From Cornus controversa (taxonomy: Eukaryota; Streptophyta; Magnoliopsida; Cornales; Cornaceae), in assembly GCA_026545225.1 (NCBI GenBank), contig CM048852.1:16720146-16784145 (forward strand): a stretch of 64,000 nt of DNA. Reading direction: 5' to 3'. Made by a program: the position numbers and the translations under genes. The first letter of the stretch is position 1; every line of letters begins with the position of its first letter. Below, piece by piece: positions 35,922 to 48,708 of the stretch. The notes under the pieces were generated by a model that made no database searches, was not told the DNA's origin, and saw only the letters and a list, made by a program, of their open reading frames with translations.

Positions 35922-38299
35922 TTTGGGTTATGGCATTTTAAACTTGATTTGATTTTTAACTCAACATATGTAAGGCTTGCTCAAGGAATCTCCAAATTGC
36001 TTGTAATCCTATACTAGGGGCATGGCTAATTGAGTAGCCTTGCAAAATGAAAAGTCAATTGATCATAGGGTATTTACTCGAGCATACAATCTTGCCAAGT
36101 TCTGAAGTAGAATTAATTTTTTTCCTTTCTTACATTTATTTTCATTTTCATTTTCATTCTAAGGATAATAATCAGCAAAATTTTGATTTCTTAACCTTTC
36201 TTTTGCAGAAAAACATCCCTTGAGTCAAGTCACTGAGGCTTGAGATTTAGGAGCAAAATCATTATAAAATAATTTTGACATGTTAGCATCTTCATTGACA
36301 TGTTGGCATTTTTTTATGTAGATTTTCTAGGAATTTGAAGGCAAACTTCCATTAGGTACTATTGATATTTTAAGTGCAAATTTTCATTAGTTGCTGCTAG
36401 TATTTCACCAAATAAAGTCTTTAAGTGTTTCAAATTTTATCACTGTGGCTGATGTTTGTTCTTCAAAATAGGAGAAGATTTTGGTAACTTTTCATATACA
36501 TTATCATCAGTATTAACTTTTCCCATTTTGTTAGGAGTAGAACAACACCTTGACTCTCGAAGGACCAATGTTTAACTCAATTCGTTGTTAATTTTCTAAT
36601 CATGTGCCAACTACTTAATATTTGACATTATTAGTACTACCATCCTACTCAAACCTATAATTTGTAATGTCTTGTTTCACAGAGTTTTGTTATTTAGTGA
36701 GCAATGACTTCACATGAACAATAAAAATATAGAAGCCTAAATATATTAGCTCTAGTCTTTTGAAAAATGATTTTCTTATACTCTATCTCTATTCCTTTTT
36801 CATAGGTAGTATAAAATAGCATCCATTATTCTTCATTAGAGACATAAACCCTCAAATGTATATTTAAAGGGAAGATGAGGTATTCAGGAAAAAAGAGAGG
36901 AAGATGAGATACTATTTAGACAAAACTCTTAAATAATGAATATACTAATATCAAGACTCTTGAGGAGTGATAAACTCAGTAACACTAAGGACTCTATCCC
37001 TTATAGAAGTTCCTAACTCCATGACTAACATATATATGGTTATGTAAAGAATGGGATTTGCTTGGGAGAATGTAAAGTAACTCCATTTATTCATGTTTAG
37101 TGCTCTATTTTTCTTGTCCATACTTGATCTTAGGTTAATTTTTCCTATTTTTGCCTTGCTATTTCATGTTGAGATTGTGACTGTGAGATTTTTTAGAGAT
37201 TAGCATAATGGCTATGATTTTTTGTTACTGTTAGTGTGTGGTTTGGCCAGTGTGGTGATTTCTTTGTGCCCTATTTTATTAGCTTTTGGAGTCTATTGTC
37301 TTTTATTGTTATGTTGGTGGCATAGTGTTGTGTTCATGAATAGGGATGATACGTGGGATGATGTTAGTTGGATGTCTTATTTCAAAAATGCTCCAAGTTG
37401 TGTTTTACTGAAGCTTAGTAGAATGCTTTGTTTACTCTAGGTAGTGGGTTATTTGTTGTACTTAATATTTTGTAGACAGAGTGGTCTATTTTTGTATGGT
37501 GGGTTTGGGGTTTTCAGGAACATGGGCTATGTTTCTTGGAGGCTATATGATAGCTTATACCATTTTTCGTTTTTGATACGAAATTGCTTAATTTATAAAA
37601 TAAAAGAATTGTTATCAAAATTTTCGCTCCTACTTGTATGAGGTGTCTAATTATATTGCATTTATATGAAGCCTTTTGACCTGAATAGTGATCCTTTGAA
37701 GTGCTTTGCCGATGACTTTGTTTCTATCTACACTTGAGTTGGTTCTATTTGGTCATTTGTTTAGTGTTACTCTTTTTCTTTCTTTAATTTTTTCCCTTCA
37801 AGTTCTTAACATTATTAGCATATTGAAGTTGAGACTTGTGTGACGCAGCTCATTGCTTGGATTTTATACAGCTTAATGTTTACCATGGACAATGAGGTGG
37901 AGAAAGTGTCAAAAAAATTGAAAGTCAACTTTTGCTAGGAAATGAACAATGTGAAGATCAATGTATTGGAGTAAGTAGGAGTGTTAGGTTTTTGAATTGA
38001 ATGATAATTGCAAATTGATGAATAGTTCAACAGGAGTCCTAGGAATTTGATAGTGTTTCTGACAAATGGATATATTTCCTTTTTTTTTTTGTTATTTTGG
38101 CACATTGAACATTGATGAATTGTGAAAATGTCTTTAGTATTTTGATATATTTAATGGTGTATTTTAATGTATTGGTTTAGTTATTGGAATTAAGTGAGAT
38201 TTGTTAACATTTCATAGTGTTTAGTTGAATTGTTGGTAGTACAGGTCATGTGTGGATGAGTAATAGGTACCTAGCATTTGAGGGTGCTTTTATTAAAAA
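34861..38299 (+). other. CACTA element 2 interior, right part
   Basis: About 3.4 kb of AT-rich sequence without recognised genes. It includes a TG run at 35632-35646, an AT microsatellite at 35886-35915, and a less AT-rich patch at 37210-37640 that is mostly open in shifting frames but matches no family I know. The captured methyltransferase gene's following introns may be part of it. Confidence 0.35.
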
Positions 38300-38666
38300 A
38301 AAAATTATATGTTATTAACGAGGGGCAAGAAACCTTGTAAATAAAAGAACATTCCTCGCAGAAAACAAATAGAAAACTTTTTCACGAGTTCATGCGATGT
38401 GTTGTGAATATTTAGAATTATTAACGAGGGGCCATGTAACACGTAAATGAGTTATTAACGAAGAATTATGTCTCTCGTATATAAATTTTTTACGTAGACA
38501 AAATAGTTTTTGACGGGAAATATTTTACTTTATTACAAGGTTTATTATTTGCCATAGAAAATTAAGAGTATTTATAGGACCTTAATAGATGTGGGCCTAG
38601 TTTGCGCCGTGAATACCTTTTAACGGCAGTTTTGGCCTCTTGTAAAAAGTCTTTTTTCTTGTAGTG
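38300..38666. repeat. CACTA element 2 right terminal and subterminal region
   Basis: AACGAGGGGC occurs at 38319 and 38424, with related TTAACGA, CTCGTA and CGTGAATA motifs, ending in the terminal repeat CTTTTTTCTTGTAGTG. Confidence 0.8.
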
Positions 38667-38669
38667 ATA

Positions 38670-39060
38670 TAGGTCAACATAATAAGTTATCATATGCTAT
38701 GTATTCACCATGATCAAACTTTTACACAATATAACCAGATGTTATCACTTTTCTCGTAACACATAGACATGCTTTTCAATACACGTTTAATCACATAAAC
38801 ATATTCTCAAGTCAACATATAACACATATCACATGTTATCACATAACAGGTTTTCATTTTAACACATAACATTTATTACATGTTATCACATAAGTACTTA
38901 TCATATTATCATGTAAGCACATTACTCACGCAAAAAAAATTTCATATCGACTATGTCATACCTACACGTGTTTCTAGATTATTAAACTCAAGGTTCTAAC
39001 CTATCATGAAACTACACTTGACCCATTAATTACCCATCAGCCCTAGGTATTCGACCTAAT
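38670..39060 (-). other. Chromovirus 5' leader
   Basis: This sequence lies between the CACTA insertion and the primer-binding site. It contains repeated CACATGTTATCACATAA-like sequence and no ORF. Confidence 0.6.
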
Positions 39061-39072
39061 GCTCTGATACCA
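39061..39072 (-). other. Primer-binding site of chromovirus (initiator tRNA-Met)
   Basis: The minus strand reads TGGTATCAGAGC three bases after the LTR end. A mutated second version (TGATAGCAGAGC) lies 103 bp further right, at 39164-39175. Confidence 0.8.
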
Positions 39073-39075
39073 TTC

Positions 39076-41996
39076 TGTCTTGCCCTAATTTCTGATACCC
39101 AAAAACTGAGGGTGACTAAGTAATAACCCACACTTTTAATCACAATTATCCATTTGATATCATGCTCTGCTATCATTCTGTCACACCTCGATTACCGACT
39201 CCCAAAAATCAAGGGTAAATATGTCACTTAAACTCTAATTAACCGTTTTCCCCTTTAATTACACAAAAACTTAATCACATATGTACATATGTATATAGAT
39301 ATATACATACAACTCAACATCAACTAATCCCGATGGGCCTCGACCATACAACCCTTTAAATGATTCTATCCCACAAATACGGACACATATCTCCTTGCAA
39401 GTTTCTTATATATGTCTAAAAATAGAACAATTGCAAAGAGGGTTTAAAAATATTCAATTTCAAAAAAATAATCAACTAAATCCGATTTAAAATGAAGAGG
39501 ATATGCTTGTTTGAAGTTAGGCAAAAACATTGTTGGACAATGCATGCTGTGAAAAGGGGGATTGATCGCCCAAGGTCGACCAAAGCTGATTTTTGGCTTT
39601 TTACAATGGGGATTGATCACCGTAAAAGAGGGGGATCGATCGCCGTTAATGCCAGGCAAAATTCTGCAACATTAACCTAGCCAGAATTCATCCCAACTTC
39701 AAATTTGAATATTTCCCAAAACTGTGAGTCTAATTGACTTGAAATTTGACATGGATCATCCTCTACATGTCTAGTATCCAACCCAATTTGAAACACCTAA
39801 AACTCCCAATCACAGCATAATTTATACTGGAGTCAATTGTTATAGGTCAAATTACTAACTCTTGCCCGAAACAAGCATATCTCACTCAATTTAAATCCAA
39901 ACAAGATCCATGACCTATCAATAGCTAATATAATTCTCCTTCAATGCATATAAATTCAATTCACACCTTAATCTAAAATGGAAACTTTTGGGCTTGTGTC
40001 CCTCCCCCTGCAATGGTCAATCTAATGCTTTAAATTTCTCATCCAAGAGGATTCATACGTTCCACATAACTATACTTTAAATCATATATATGCTTGGACA
40101 TTGATGAGAATACAATTCATCAACACAATCGTTCTCATAAGTTGTACATGTGGAATAATTTAACATTAATGAGAGATCATCATTTAATACATAACATTCT
40201 ATCATGATCCAAATTATACTTAAAACCATGCTTGTAACATAAGAAACCACAAGTCATGAATAACACATGCTTAAAAATTGTATTTAAACATATCAAATCA
40301 TAAAGCATAAGCATCAGATGTTCCCGAACGTAAAATGGTCTTTACATGTTCATTTTATGCATATAGTCCACAATTCGGACATGCATTCAATTAAAGTAAT
40401 AAATAAGTCCTTAAATAAGCCAAGTCCGCTCCACACCAACTCTACCATTGGGGAGACACTGCCAGCTCCTTCCATTTCCTGAAAAAAGTTAATTCACATG
40501 GAATGAGCAACCACATACTCAATAGGAATGTCTAAAACACAAGTTCGAAACTCCCGTGAATACCATGTAAGCATATAATTGCATTAAATCATATTACAAA
40601 ATGATATGCGTAAGTCCCTCGTACTCTCCACACGTCCATTGGACTCCGCTATCTAGGATCATCAAATACCACCTAACCGAGGCCCCATTACCGATTATCT
40701 CATCACATGACTCTGCATTAGGGAGTACCCTTCTTCATTCTAACCGGAGCTCCCATATCAGATCACTCCGTTGGGTTCCATTACCGGATTGCCCACAAGG
40801 GTTCCCCTTACCGGATTGCCTTGCCGTTCCTCAAAAAGATATGACTGCTTAATTGAGCTCACCATCCTCACCATATATTTACCCAGAAATGAAGATGGAT
40901 TACATATATTCATGATAACAATGACCAAGTGATTCAAGGTAATTACCATTCAATAATCATCCATACAAGGTTTACCACTTAATTAACACATACAATCACA
41001 TTGGACATGATTCACATTATCCACATTACACAGAATTAATATGATAGCTAAACACGCTTTGCATATAATCGTACTTTCAAGACATTTTTCTCAAACATAT
41101 AAATGTCACATTTTCACATATATATGGATTGAACATAATTCCTTCACATTTAAATTTCAACATGTTTCACAATTAACTGAGACTATTATAAATATGTAAT
41201 CATCAATTCTAACATAATGAATTCACTAATTGGCATAATTAAGCATGCTTTACTAATAAAAAATATCTAATTATCCCACATAACCAATTGGTGCCTTAAC
41301 AACCAATATACTCACAAAAACCCTAGATTTTATGTGTTAGACATCCCTACCTTAAATTGGAAGAGCTTCCAATTGAGTTCCCCAAATCTCACTCAAAAGA
41401 TCAATCTTATCCAAAATTGATTTTGAACCGACCAATCTTTAGCCCTTGACGCGTATATTGTTTCTTCCTTCTTCGCTGAGCTCAAATTCTCACACGAAGT
41501 CCTTCTAATCCATTGAAGAAGTGAAGAAGATGAAGTTGATATATATATAGATATATAGGCTCGTATGACTGCTGATATTTAAAGAATGAAGAGATGAATT
41601 CTCTCATTCTATTTATAGTAAATGATGTACTCTTTATTTACAAATATGCCGCTACCTTTCACTAAACCTTCCTGGGCTAGTTTTCAGAGTTCCGTAACTT
41701 CGATTGACACGAAATTTATTGTATAGTGCGTCAAATATTTTATTTAAGCTACCCTCTAAATTTGAAGTCATTTTGACACTTTTGGATTTTCTGGCCCACG
41801 GGGCCCGCGCCCTTGGGCTAACTAGACCCAAAAAAGTTACCTTTGGCCAAATGCTTTGAAAACTTCTCCAAGCCTTAAATAAGTTGTTTAAACATGTATT
41901 TTACATCTAACACACATATATAATAATTTAAGGTCTTAATACGACAATTAAATGAAATTACGAGAAAATTGGCCAAAAATAGTCACGACCCTTACA
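39076..41996 (-). repeat. Chromovirus 5' LTR
   Basis: The LTR is about 2.9 kb, with plus-strand edges TGTCTTGCCC (39076) and CCCTTACA (41996), giving TG and CA ends. An alternative inner edge is 39179 (TGTCACACC), because the LTR end and primer site are duplicated 103 bp apart. The right portion matches the left LTR at 5346-7793. Embedded open frames (for example 39444-39680 and 40601-40949) resemble no protein. Confidence 0.8.
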
Positions 41997-42601
41997 GATT
42001 GGAATCAAAGTTTGATACTATCGCATGAGTGTCGTTAAGGTCGTTCACGGGAGAGTCCGATGATCCGAATTTTGGGGCATGACATAACAAATATGAATAT
42101 GAATTTATGTTGTCCTTTTTCAATGAACCAAACCCCTTCATATATGAGACCTTGGACATATTTTATTTTGCTGTTAAACTCTTTTAAGAGAGAGAGATTT
42201 AGGGAGCATCAGTTATTTGGAGAAAGTATTAAATTGACCTCGGGTAGAAAACCCCCTTACACATGTTAGAACCGAATAATCAAAAGAGGCAAAATTCAAT
42301 TATAAGAGGAGATCATCACATAAATACAGATATGTGATAAACAATAATATTCCAAAAAATATAATTAAGAAATTAAAAATAATTTTCAAATCAAGGCTTA
42401 GAGACGCGTAATCGCTTCTTGAAAATAGTTGAAGCCTCTCCTAGGTGCAATCAGAATATCAAATGGCATCACTATCTCAGGGATTCCTCTAAGCCAGATT
42501 CAACAATCTGTATGTCCATAGACTAACATCCTCTATGAACCCATGTATTCAAGTCCATCTAATCATATGTTCATAAATAAAATATAATTTTAAGAAATTA
42601 T

Positions 42602-42651
<50 letters not shown>

Positions 42652-44689
42652 TAACCATAGAAGTTGAGAACGTTCCCAAATGAAATTCCTAGAATTCTCA
42701 TAATTTCATTACCAGAAATTGATCGGAATACCAAAATTCTTTTATCAAACCTCCACCGAAACCTCTTCAAAATCTTGAGTTTAATCGCTTAAAACTTCAT
42801 CAGAATCTCGCCAGATTCTAGACTTTGTAATCAGAGACTTCAACAGTCACCAAAATTTTTTATTGTATAGGCTCACCCTAGGCCCCCTTATATTGGCTCC
42901 ATATTTATGGTCGTTATTTATGAGTGATTAAATAATATATTTAATCATGTAACCCAAGAGCTAAGTGTTACAAATCATTTATAAATGATTAAAAAATAGA
43001 CATAATAATAGAAGTCCAAGAGACAAGAGTTACAACAGGTATAAATGATGTATTAATTACGAAATTCCAAGAGACAGGAGTTAAAAGCAACCCAAATGTC
43101 TCCTTATTAATGGATGATTAAATGATATATTTAATAACGTAATTAATTAACCAGTTATGACCATTTAATTTTGTAACTGATAAAGGGATATAAAAAGTCA
43201 CAATTGAATATAATTTTAAAACACTTTCCAACAACATATCCAAATGATGGTGAATTGATATTTCCCATAATTAAGGAAAATGGAGAGTTTTCATCCATTA
43301 GATATGTAAGGGGTATCATACTCCTAGGGTATTCAATAATTTCTTGATTATTTGATTGTTATTCAATTTATCTCCACCCTTTTTCAAACTGCTAGCGTAC
43401 CTTATCAGAATGATTGGATTAATTTATCCTTATCATATATTATATTATATTGGATTAGACCGATCTACTATATCCATATCTAATTTTTTTAGTTAACGGA
43501 TTATAGAATTTGAATTAATAATGGGTTATCTTATTGAATGATTCCATTCACATCCTAATTATCAGTTTGAATTCGGATCAAAATTTGATCCATTTACAGG
43601 CCTTTTTGAAATAATCATCTTCTTATATAACACCATAGCAAGAGGGGAGAAATCTTGTCGATGAATGGTCATAATTAATTTTGGTATGTTACTATTTTTA
43701 TAATTGATGAAAATTCTTGGTCATTGTTGTTATTACATTGTTAATTTCTTGAGAAAAATTGACGTTGATTTGTTTCCAACAGGTCCATCTCTAAACACTT
43801 TAGTCTCATCTTTCTTGGTCATTCTTCAAATTGGTTAATGTATATTATTATTCACAACCATCTTTATAGTTCTCATGGACTATTATGCCAATGACCGGAG
43901 CCAAGAATTAGTTAAGAGGGGCGTTGGGATAAAAAAAAGAATTAAAGATACATTTTTTTTTTATCAAAACAATAAATATAGGAACTTAATTTTAAATGAT
44001 AATATTTTATTTATTATATTTACAATTATTTTCAACTTTTGTTTGGGAGTACGTATAAAAAAAAGAAGTAATGTTTGAGAGTAACAAATCAATGCCATCA
44101 ACTTAGAATGGGAGAAAATTTAGTTCAGAGTTTGAATTAAATTTTCTCCCATTCAATTTCAAGGTGCCAATTCGGTAAAAGCTATATATGTCATGATTGG
44201 TTGGCTTTGTACCTTGGTTGAAATCAATGGAACTTTTTTTTATTTTTTATATTTCATAGTTTGGGAGAGTTCATAAATACATATATTCAGTTGAAAACTT
44301 TTAATTGGATTAACTGGATCGAGGTATTGGACAACCGAAAGTACTCAATATGAAATACAAAATTTAGTTCACGAATTTGTGTAGTATTTTGTTTCAATGT
44401 GCTTAATGTTTAAAGATCATTAGGTTTTGAGAAGAAAAAAGCAGACAAGAAAAAGATAATCACTGCCAAAAAAATATGCTAATGAAAAAGTAATATAAGA
44501 ACTAAAATATTAATGGTAATACTTCCATTAAATACAATTACAATGTTCTTGTTCTTGATGGATCTTCGTATTTTAAAAGTGATGCACGATAGTCTCATTT
44601 GTTGGATCATTAATCCAAGGTTGGCCATTTATGTGATTAATTATGTGTTGCAGACTGTCAAATAAGTTTAAACCTAATTAAAAGTGATC
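41997..44689. other. AT-rich intergenic sequence, no gene seen
   Basis: No protein family, RNA gene or complete element is recognised. The first 90 bp ends in TTTTGGGGCATGACA (to 42084), which resembles the end of another minus-strand gypsy LTR that may have been the chromovirus target. The remaining sequence is simple AT-rich DNA with weak inverted and direct repeats. Confidence 0.5.
42605..42652. repeat. CA then TA microsatellite
   Basis: A perfect CA run of about 35 bases is followed directly by a TA run. Confidence 0.92.
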
Positions 44690-45090
44690 TGTTACGTTTT
44701 CGTTAATTCGGGCTTTAATGTATTTGATAGGGTGGGGGCCTTTAATGTGTAGAGACTAAAGGGTAATTTGTATTTTTATGATGGGCTAAAATAAAAATAC
44801 CAAAAGATAACAAGGTTGTTACCTATATATGGTGGTTATGATCCCCAGATTACATAAATGGTTTATTCTTTCTGACAGCCCATCGGTAGAGAAAAATACA
44901 AAGAGAAAAATGAAAGGGCTCTCTAAGGGAAATGTGTTGATCTTGATAACCAACCACACAGCTCTAGAGAGCAATTAATGGATATGGATTCAAGTACACT
45001 TACACTTATTTTTGATTTATTTTTAGTTATCCGACATGAACGATTCAGTGACTTTAGATGATGGTTTTACCAAAGAATTATTATCTAACA
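44690..45090 (+). repeat. 5' LTR of copia element F
   Basis: The 401-bp LTR was inferred from matching inverted ends TGTTA (44690) and TAACA (45090), the adjacent primer site, and a TATA-like CTATATATGG near 44823. The 3' LTR is outside the window, so the left edge is a best guess; TGTCAAATAAG at 44656 is the alternative. Confidence 0.6.
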
Positions 45091-45092
45091 AG

Positions 45093-45104
45093 TGGTATCA
45101 GAGC
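45093..45104 (+). other. Primer-binding site of F (initiator tRNA-Met)
   Basis: TGGTATCAGAGC lies two bases after the LTR. Confidence 0.88.
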
Positions 45105-45901
45105 CCAAATCATGTTGAATTATTGGGAAATAATTTTCAATTTTTTTCGGTCGATGATGGTTCTGGCCAAACAGTATCTCTGATGCTGAGATCTGCATAT
45201 ATATATATATAAAGGAATTAGTTTTGTATATCATGTATATTGGTTTTCGGTCATGATTTTTATATATATTCTTGATACTTGATACATCGGATTCAAATTT
45301 AAGGTTGTTATATACATATATGCATATTGGAAATATGGAATTATCGATTTTGATAGGGAAATTGATACATCTATATATTTATATATACATATATATATGT
45401 TTAAGGAGGAATATGCTGATATTCCCATAGGACAAATTTATCTTGTGGGAATATAATGGTATCCCACAAGATAAATTTTGGTGCAATTTTAAATTCAAAT
45501 ATTGGCAGATTTATATATATTTTGAGATGAATTAATTGAAATAACATGTCGCCAAAGTGACATCTCTTGTGGAAATTAATTTTGTTTTGAAATAATAACA
45601 GTTGTGTGCATGTAACTAATGTGAATATTAACCGGCCCAAAGAAAGGTCAATATTTAATAAAATTGCATGTGGACCTGTGGTAATAAACGCATAATGATT
45701 ATTTGGTTTTACATGTGAATAATAAATCGGCCCAAAGGAAGATTTATTATTCGATATGTTCTTATTATTAGTGTTTGATTACTACACCAAGATATCACTT
45801 ACAAGTTAATATTTTGTCCAAAGATATAATGTTAATGGAGTGCCCGGTATCTTGAGATGGGGTTTATTTTTATTTGAATTTATTTTTGTTTTAAGACTTA
45901 T
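45105..45901 (+). other. Leader of copia element F
   Basis: The AT-rich leader has two related GGCCCAAAG segments (45632 and 45731) flanked by AATATTAA and AATAAATC inverted sequence that could fold. It has no ORF. Confidence 0.5.
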
Positions 45902-46642
45902 ATGAGCTTGTTTTGTTTGTTTGTTATTCTCTGTCCAGTTTTCACTCCTTCTAATATTACTACCAACATCAACTCTGTTCCTATGTTAAATGGCTCTAAC
46001 TTCAAGTCATGGAAAAAGAACCTCTTAATAGTTCTCGAAGTCATGGATCTTAACCTTGCGTTAAAGGCTGATTCTCCCCCACCTATTACAGAGAAAAGTA
46101 CCTCTGATGACAAGAGGGATATGGAAGGGTGGGAGAAATCAAATCGTATGTGTATGATGATTATGAAGAAGGTCATTCTGGAAGTATTGAGGGGCACAAT
46201 GTCTAAAAAGATCACTAGAGCTAAGAAGTTCCTTGCAGATATTGATAAGAGGTTTGTCAAGAACGAAAAGGCTGAAATAGGTACACTCTTGACAAGTCTA
46301 ATTTCAATGAGTTATAAGGGCAAAGGAAATATCAGGGAGTACATCTTGGAGATGTCTCATCTTGCTTCTAAGCTAAAATCACTTAAGCTTGAACTCTCAG
46401 AGGGGTTGTTGGTGCATCTGGTTTTAATATCTCTTCCAACACAGTTTAGCCAGTTTAAGGTGAGCTACAACTATCAAAAAGAGACTTGGTCTCTAAATGA
46501 GCTCATCTCACACTATGTTCAGGAAGAGGAAAAGCTTAAGCAAGATAAGGCAAAGAGTGCTCTCATAGCCTCAACCTCTAAGGACAAGGGAAAGAAAAGG
46601 AAGAAGGATAAGGAATCTGCAGATGCGGCACCTCAAAATAAA
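45902..46642 (+). pseudogene. Copia gag (UBN2 type) of F
   Basis: The frame is open from 45902, but the real start is probably further in, near VPMLNGSNFKSWKKN. UBN2-type gag features are the opening GSNFKSWKKNL, then YILEMSHLASKLKSLKLEL, VHLVLISLPTQFSQFKVSYN and a Lys-rich tail (KDKGKKRKKDKE). It is stopped by three consecutive stop codons at 46643-46651 before the zinc knuckle, in the same frame. The family role is particle formation and RNA packaging. Confidence 0.87.
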
Positions 46643-46999
46643 TAGTAATAGACACCGAATGATTTGGATGGTACTGGTTGTTTTTTCTGTGGTGCTGAAG
46701 GGCATAAGAAGAAGTAATGCACCAACTATCATTCATGGCGTGCTAAGAAAGGTATGCTTCTTAATTTGGTTTGTTCTGAGGTTAATTTAACCTCGGTACC
46801 TGGACACATGTGGTGGATAGATTCTGGAGCAACAACTCACATCAATGTGTCTATGTAGGGTTGCCTAAGTTACCGAAAGCCAAGTGATGCTGAAAGACAC
46901 ATCTGTGTGGGCAATGGCAAGACGGTTCAAGTTGAGGCAATAGAAAAATTTAGATTATTGTTAAAGACTGGATTTTATTTGGATCTTGATGAGACTTCT
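46643..46999 (+). pseudogene. Copia zinc knuckle and protease, 5' part, of F
   Basis: In the gag frame, TAG TAA TAG is followed by TPNDLDGTGCFFCGAEGHKKK, a TAA and Cys (CCHC knuckle), then WWIDSGATTHINVSM, a TAG and GCLSYRKP. IDSGATTHI is the copia aspartic protease active site. The segment ends LDLDETS at the B insertion (duplicated CTTCT). The stops are consistent with C-to-T changes in CAG and CAA codons. Confidence 0.87.
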
Positions 47000-48420
47000 T
47001 GATAAGTGTTCACTTCTATGCATTTGAACCCTCTTTATTGCATTTGTTAGTTCCGTTTTTATGATTACCGAGATATGTTTACGGTATTTTTGTGTTTTTG
47101 ATGTATTGCAAATCTTGTAGTGAAAGGAGCAAAGTTTGAGGCTATTTGCAGCTGAAGAACAAAAAACAGAAATGCAACCAAAGGCATCTCGATCAATCAA
47201 GATGTTGATCTCGATCAGTCGAGATCTCGATTGATCGAGATCTCTTTTCGATTGATCGAAATCTCGATCAATCGAGATCCAATCTCGATTGATCGAGATT
47301 CTGCAGAAGCCACTTGCCCACTTGCTCACCTGCTCTCCCACTTGCAACAAAATCTCCCTTTTGGCACGACTTAGGGGGATTGTCTGACTTGAACAAGACC
47401 CTTGGGGACCTTCTTGATACAAGGGATATATATATTGATATATATATATATATATATGGTGTGCCCCAAGGTTGAAAAAGGAAGCCTTAAAGCACCAAAA
47501 AGTCACATATCTCATATCTCTCAACACACATCAGACCATCAATGGAGAGACATTCGGGAGAGGAAGAGGAGAAGCTGAACCAGACCAAGAAGCTTCACTT
47601 TTTTCATCAATGGAAGAGTGCAAGGCAACCATGAGCAACTAACTCTTCTACTAGGGTGTTGGTTTCAACCCCTAGCCATATAAACTTGTTCATCTTTGTA
47701 GCACTTGGGATTTGTAATTAAATGTTGATTATTTAGCCTAGTGATCATGTACACTAATACATTTCTTTTATATATTCATATGATTTTGGTTTTATTCTTG
47801 TCTTAGAGTATAATCTTCATGTGAATGCACAACATTTGCATATTCCACAAGAAATGCAAATGATGGCTAGCTAATGGTGTTTAAATGAATGTGTTGTGTT
47901 TGTTTGTATAAACCATGCCAAGATAAGGTAGCTTGGATGCATGTAGGTTCACTTAGAGAGTAGGGTAATTAGATAGTTAGTTAGGTTGAAGAGCTATGCT
48001 TGTTGAAGATGGATTATGATAGGTGGACAAACACATTGATCTTTTGATGTGTCATTGAGGTCACAAGCCTAATGACATTGTTAGGCATTTAATTAATGAA
48101 TCTCATGCTTGCTACACATATGAACATGTGAATGGCTAGTGGTGGAAACCAACCCTAGTTCTCTCTCCCATCCTTTACTCTTTAATTTTATTGTCATTAC
48201 ATTCATGCAATAGTTTTTAAACAAAAATTCAAAACCCTGTTTTTGGGATTAAAGTAGAATTAATCTTTCTTTAAGACAATTGTGACTAGTCCTCGTGGGA
48301 TCGATACCCTCTATATAGAACCGTATCTACAAAGATTCGTGCTCTTACGAGTGGTTAAATTATATTTTGATAAAAAGGGAAAAATTAAGCTTACAATCTA
48401 ATCCGAGTTTAGCCACATCA
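47000..48420 (+). repeat. 5' LTR of B
   Basis: The 1,421-bp LTR runs from TGATAAGTGTTC to AGCCACATCA. It contains the B palindrome array (47188-47300) and, about 130 bp downstream, a long TATATA tract (47428-47459) that could serve as the TATA box. The reverse strand holds a 188-codon frame that is a by-product of the repeats, not a gene. Confidence 0.93.
47188..47300. repeat. Family B palindrome array in 5' LTR
   Basis: Six copies of TCGATTGATCGA or TCGATCAATCGA, nearly perfect, in alternating orientation and spaced about 15-25 bp. Confidence 0.9.
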
Positions 48421-48426
48421 AAATTT

Positions 48427-48444
48427 TGGCGCCGTTGCCGGGGA
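48427..48444 (+). other. Primer-binding site of B (tRNA-Asp)
   Basis: TGGCGCCGTTGCCGGGGA is a perfect complement to the 3' end of plant tRNA-Asp as I know it. Confidence 0.92.
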
Positions 48445-48708
48445 CTACGGTGTAATTGTCGCCATTGGAAGATTAAATCTAGTTTAATTCTTAGGCTAGA
48501 AATTCTTTCATTCTTTTTGTATATATCTTGTTCTTATTTCTCAAATTCCTTGATTTTAGGTATACCACATAGCGGGCATCTAAAAGAATTGAAGTTGGAA
48601 CCCTTTGTGAGTATAAAGTCTAAAATTAGTGGGTTTGATTTCATTCATTTTTCTTTGTATATATTATTGTTTATGTTTCGTATTAAGGTGTTGTTCTACT
48701 ATTAATGC

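Noticed and set aside
39444..39680. Overlapping small frames on both strands with GATCGATCGCC repeats in the chromovirus LTR
   Set aside because: They lie inside the LTR, share no similarity with known proteins and appear only because stops are locally sparse.
46961..47527. Long open frame (188 codons) on the minus strand of the B 5' LTR
   Set aside because: It is antisense through the palindrome array (IDRDFDQSK-like repeats) and recurs in the other B LTRs (58451-58975, 23206-23484). It is a by-product of repeat composition, not a gene.
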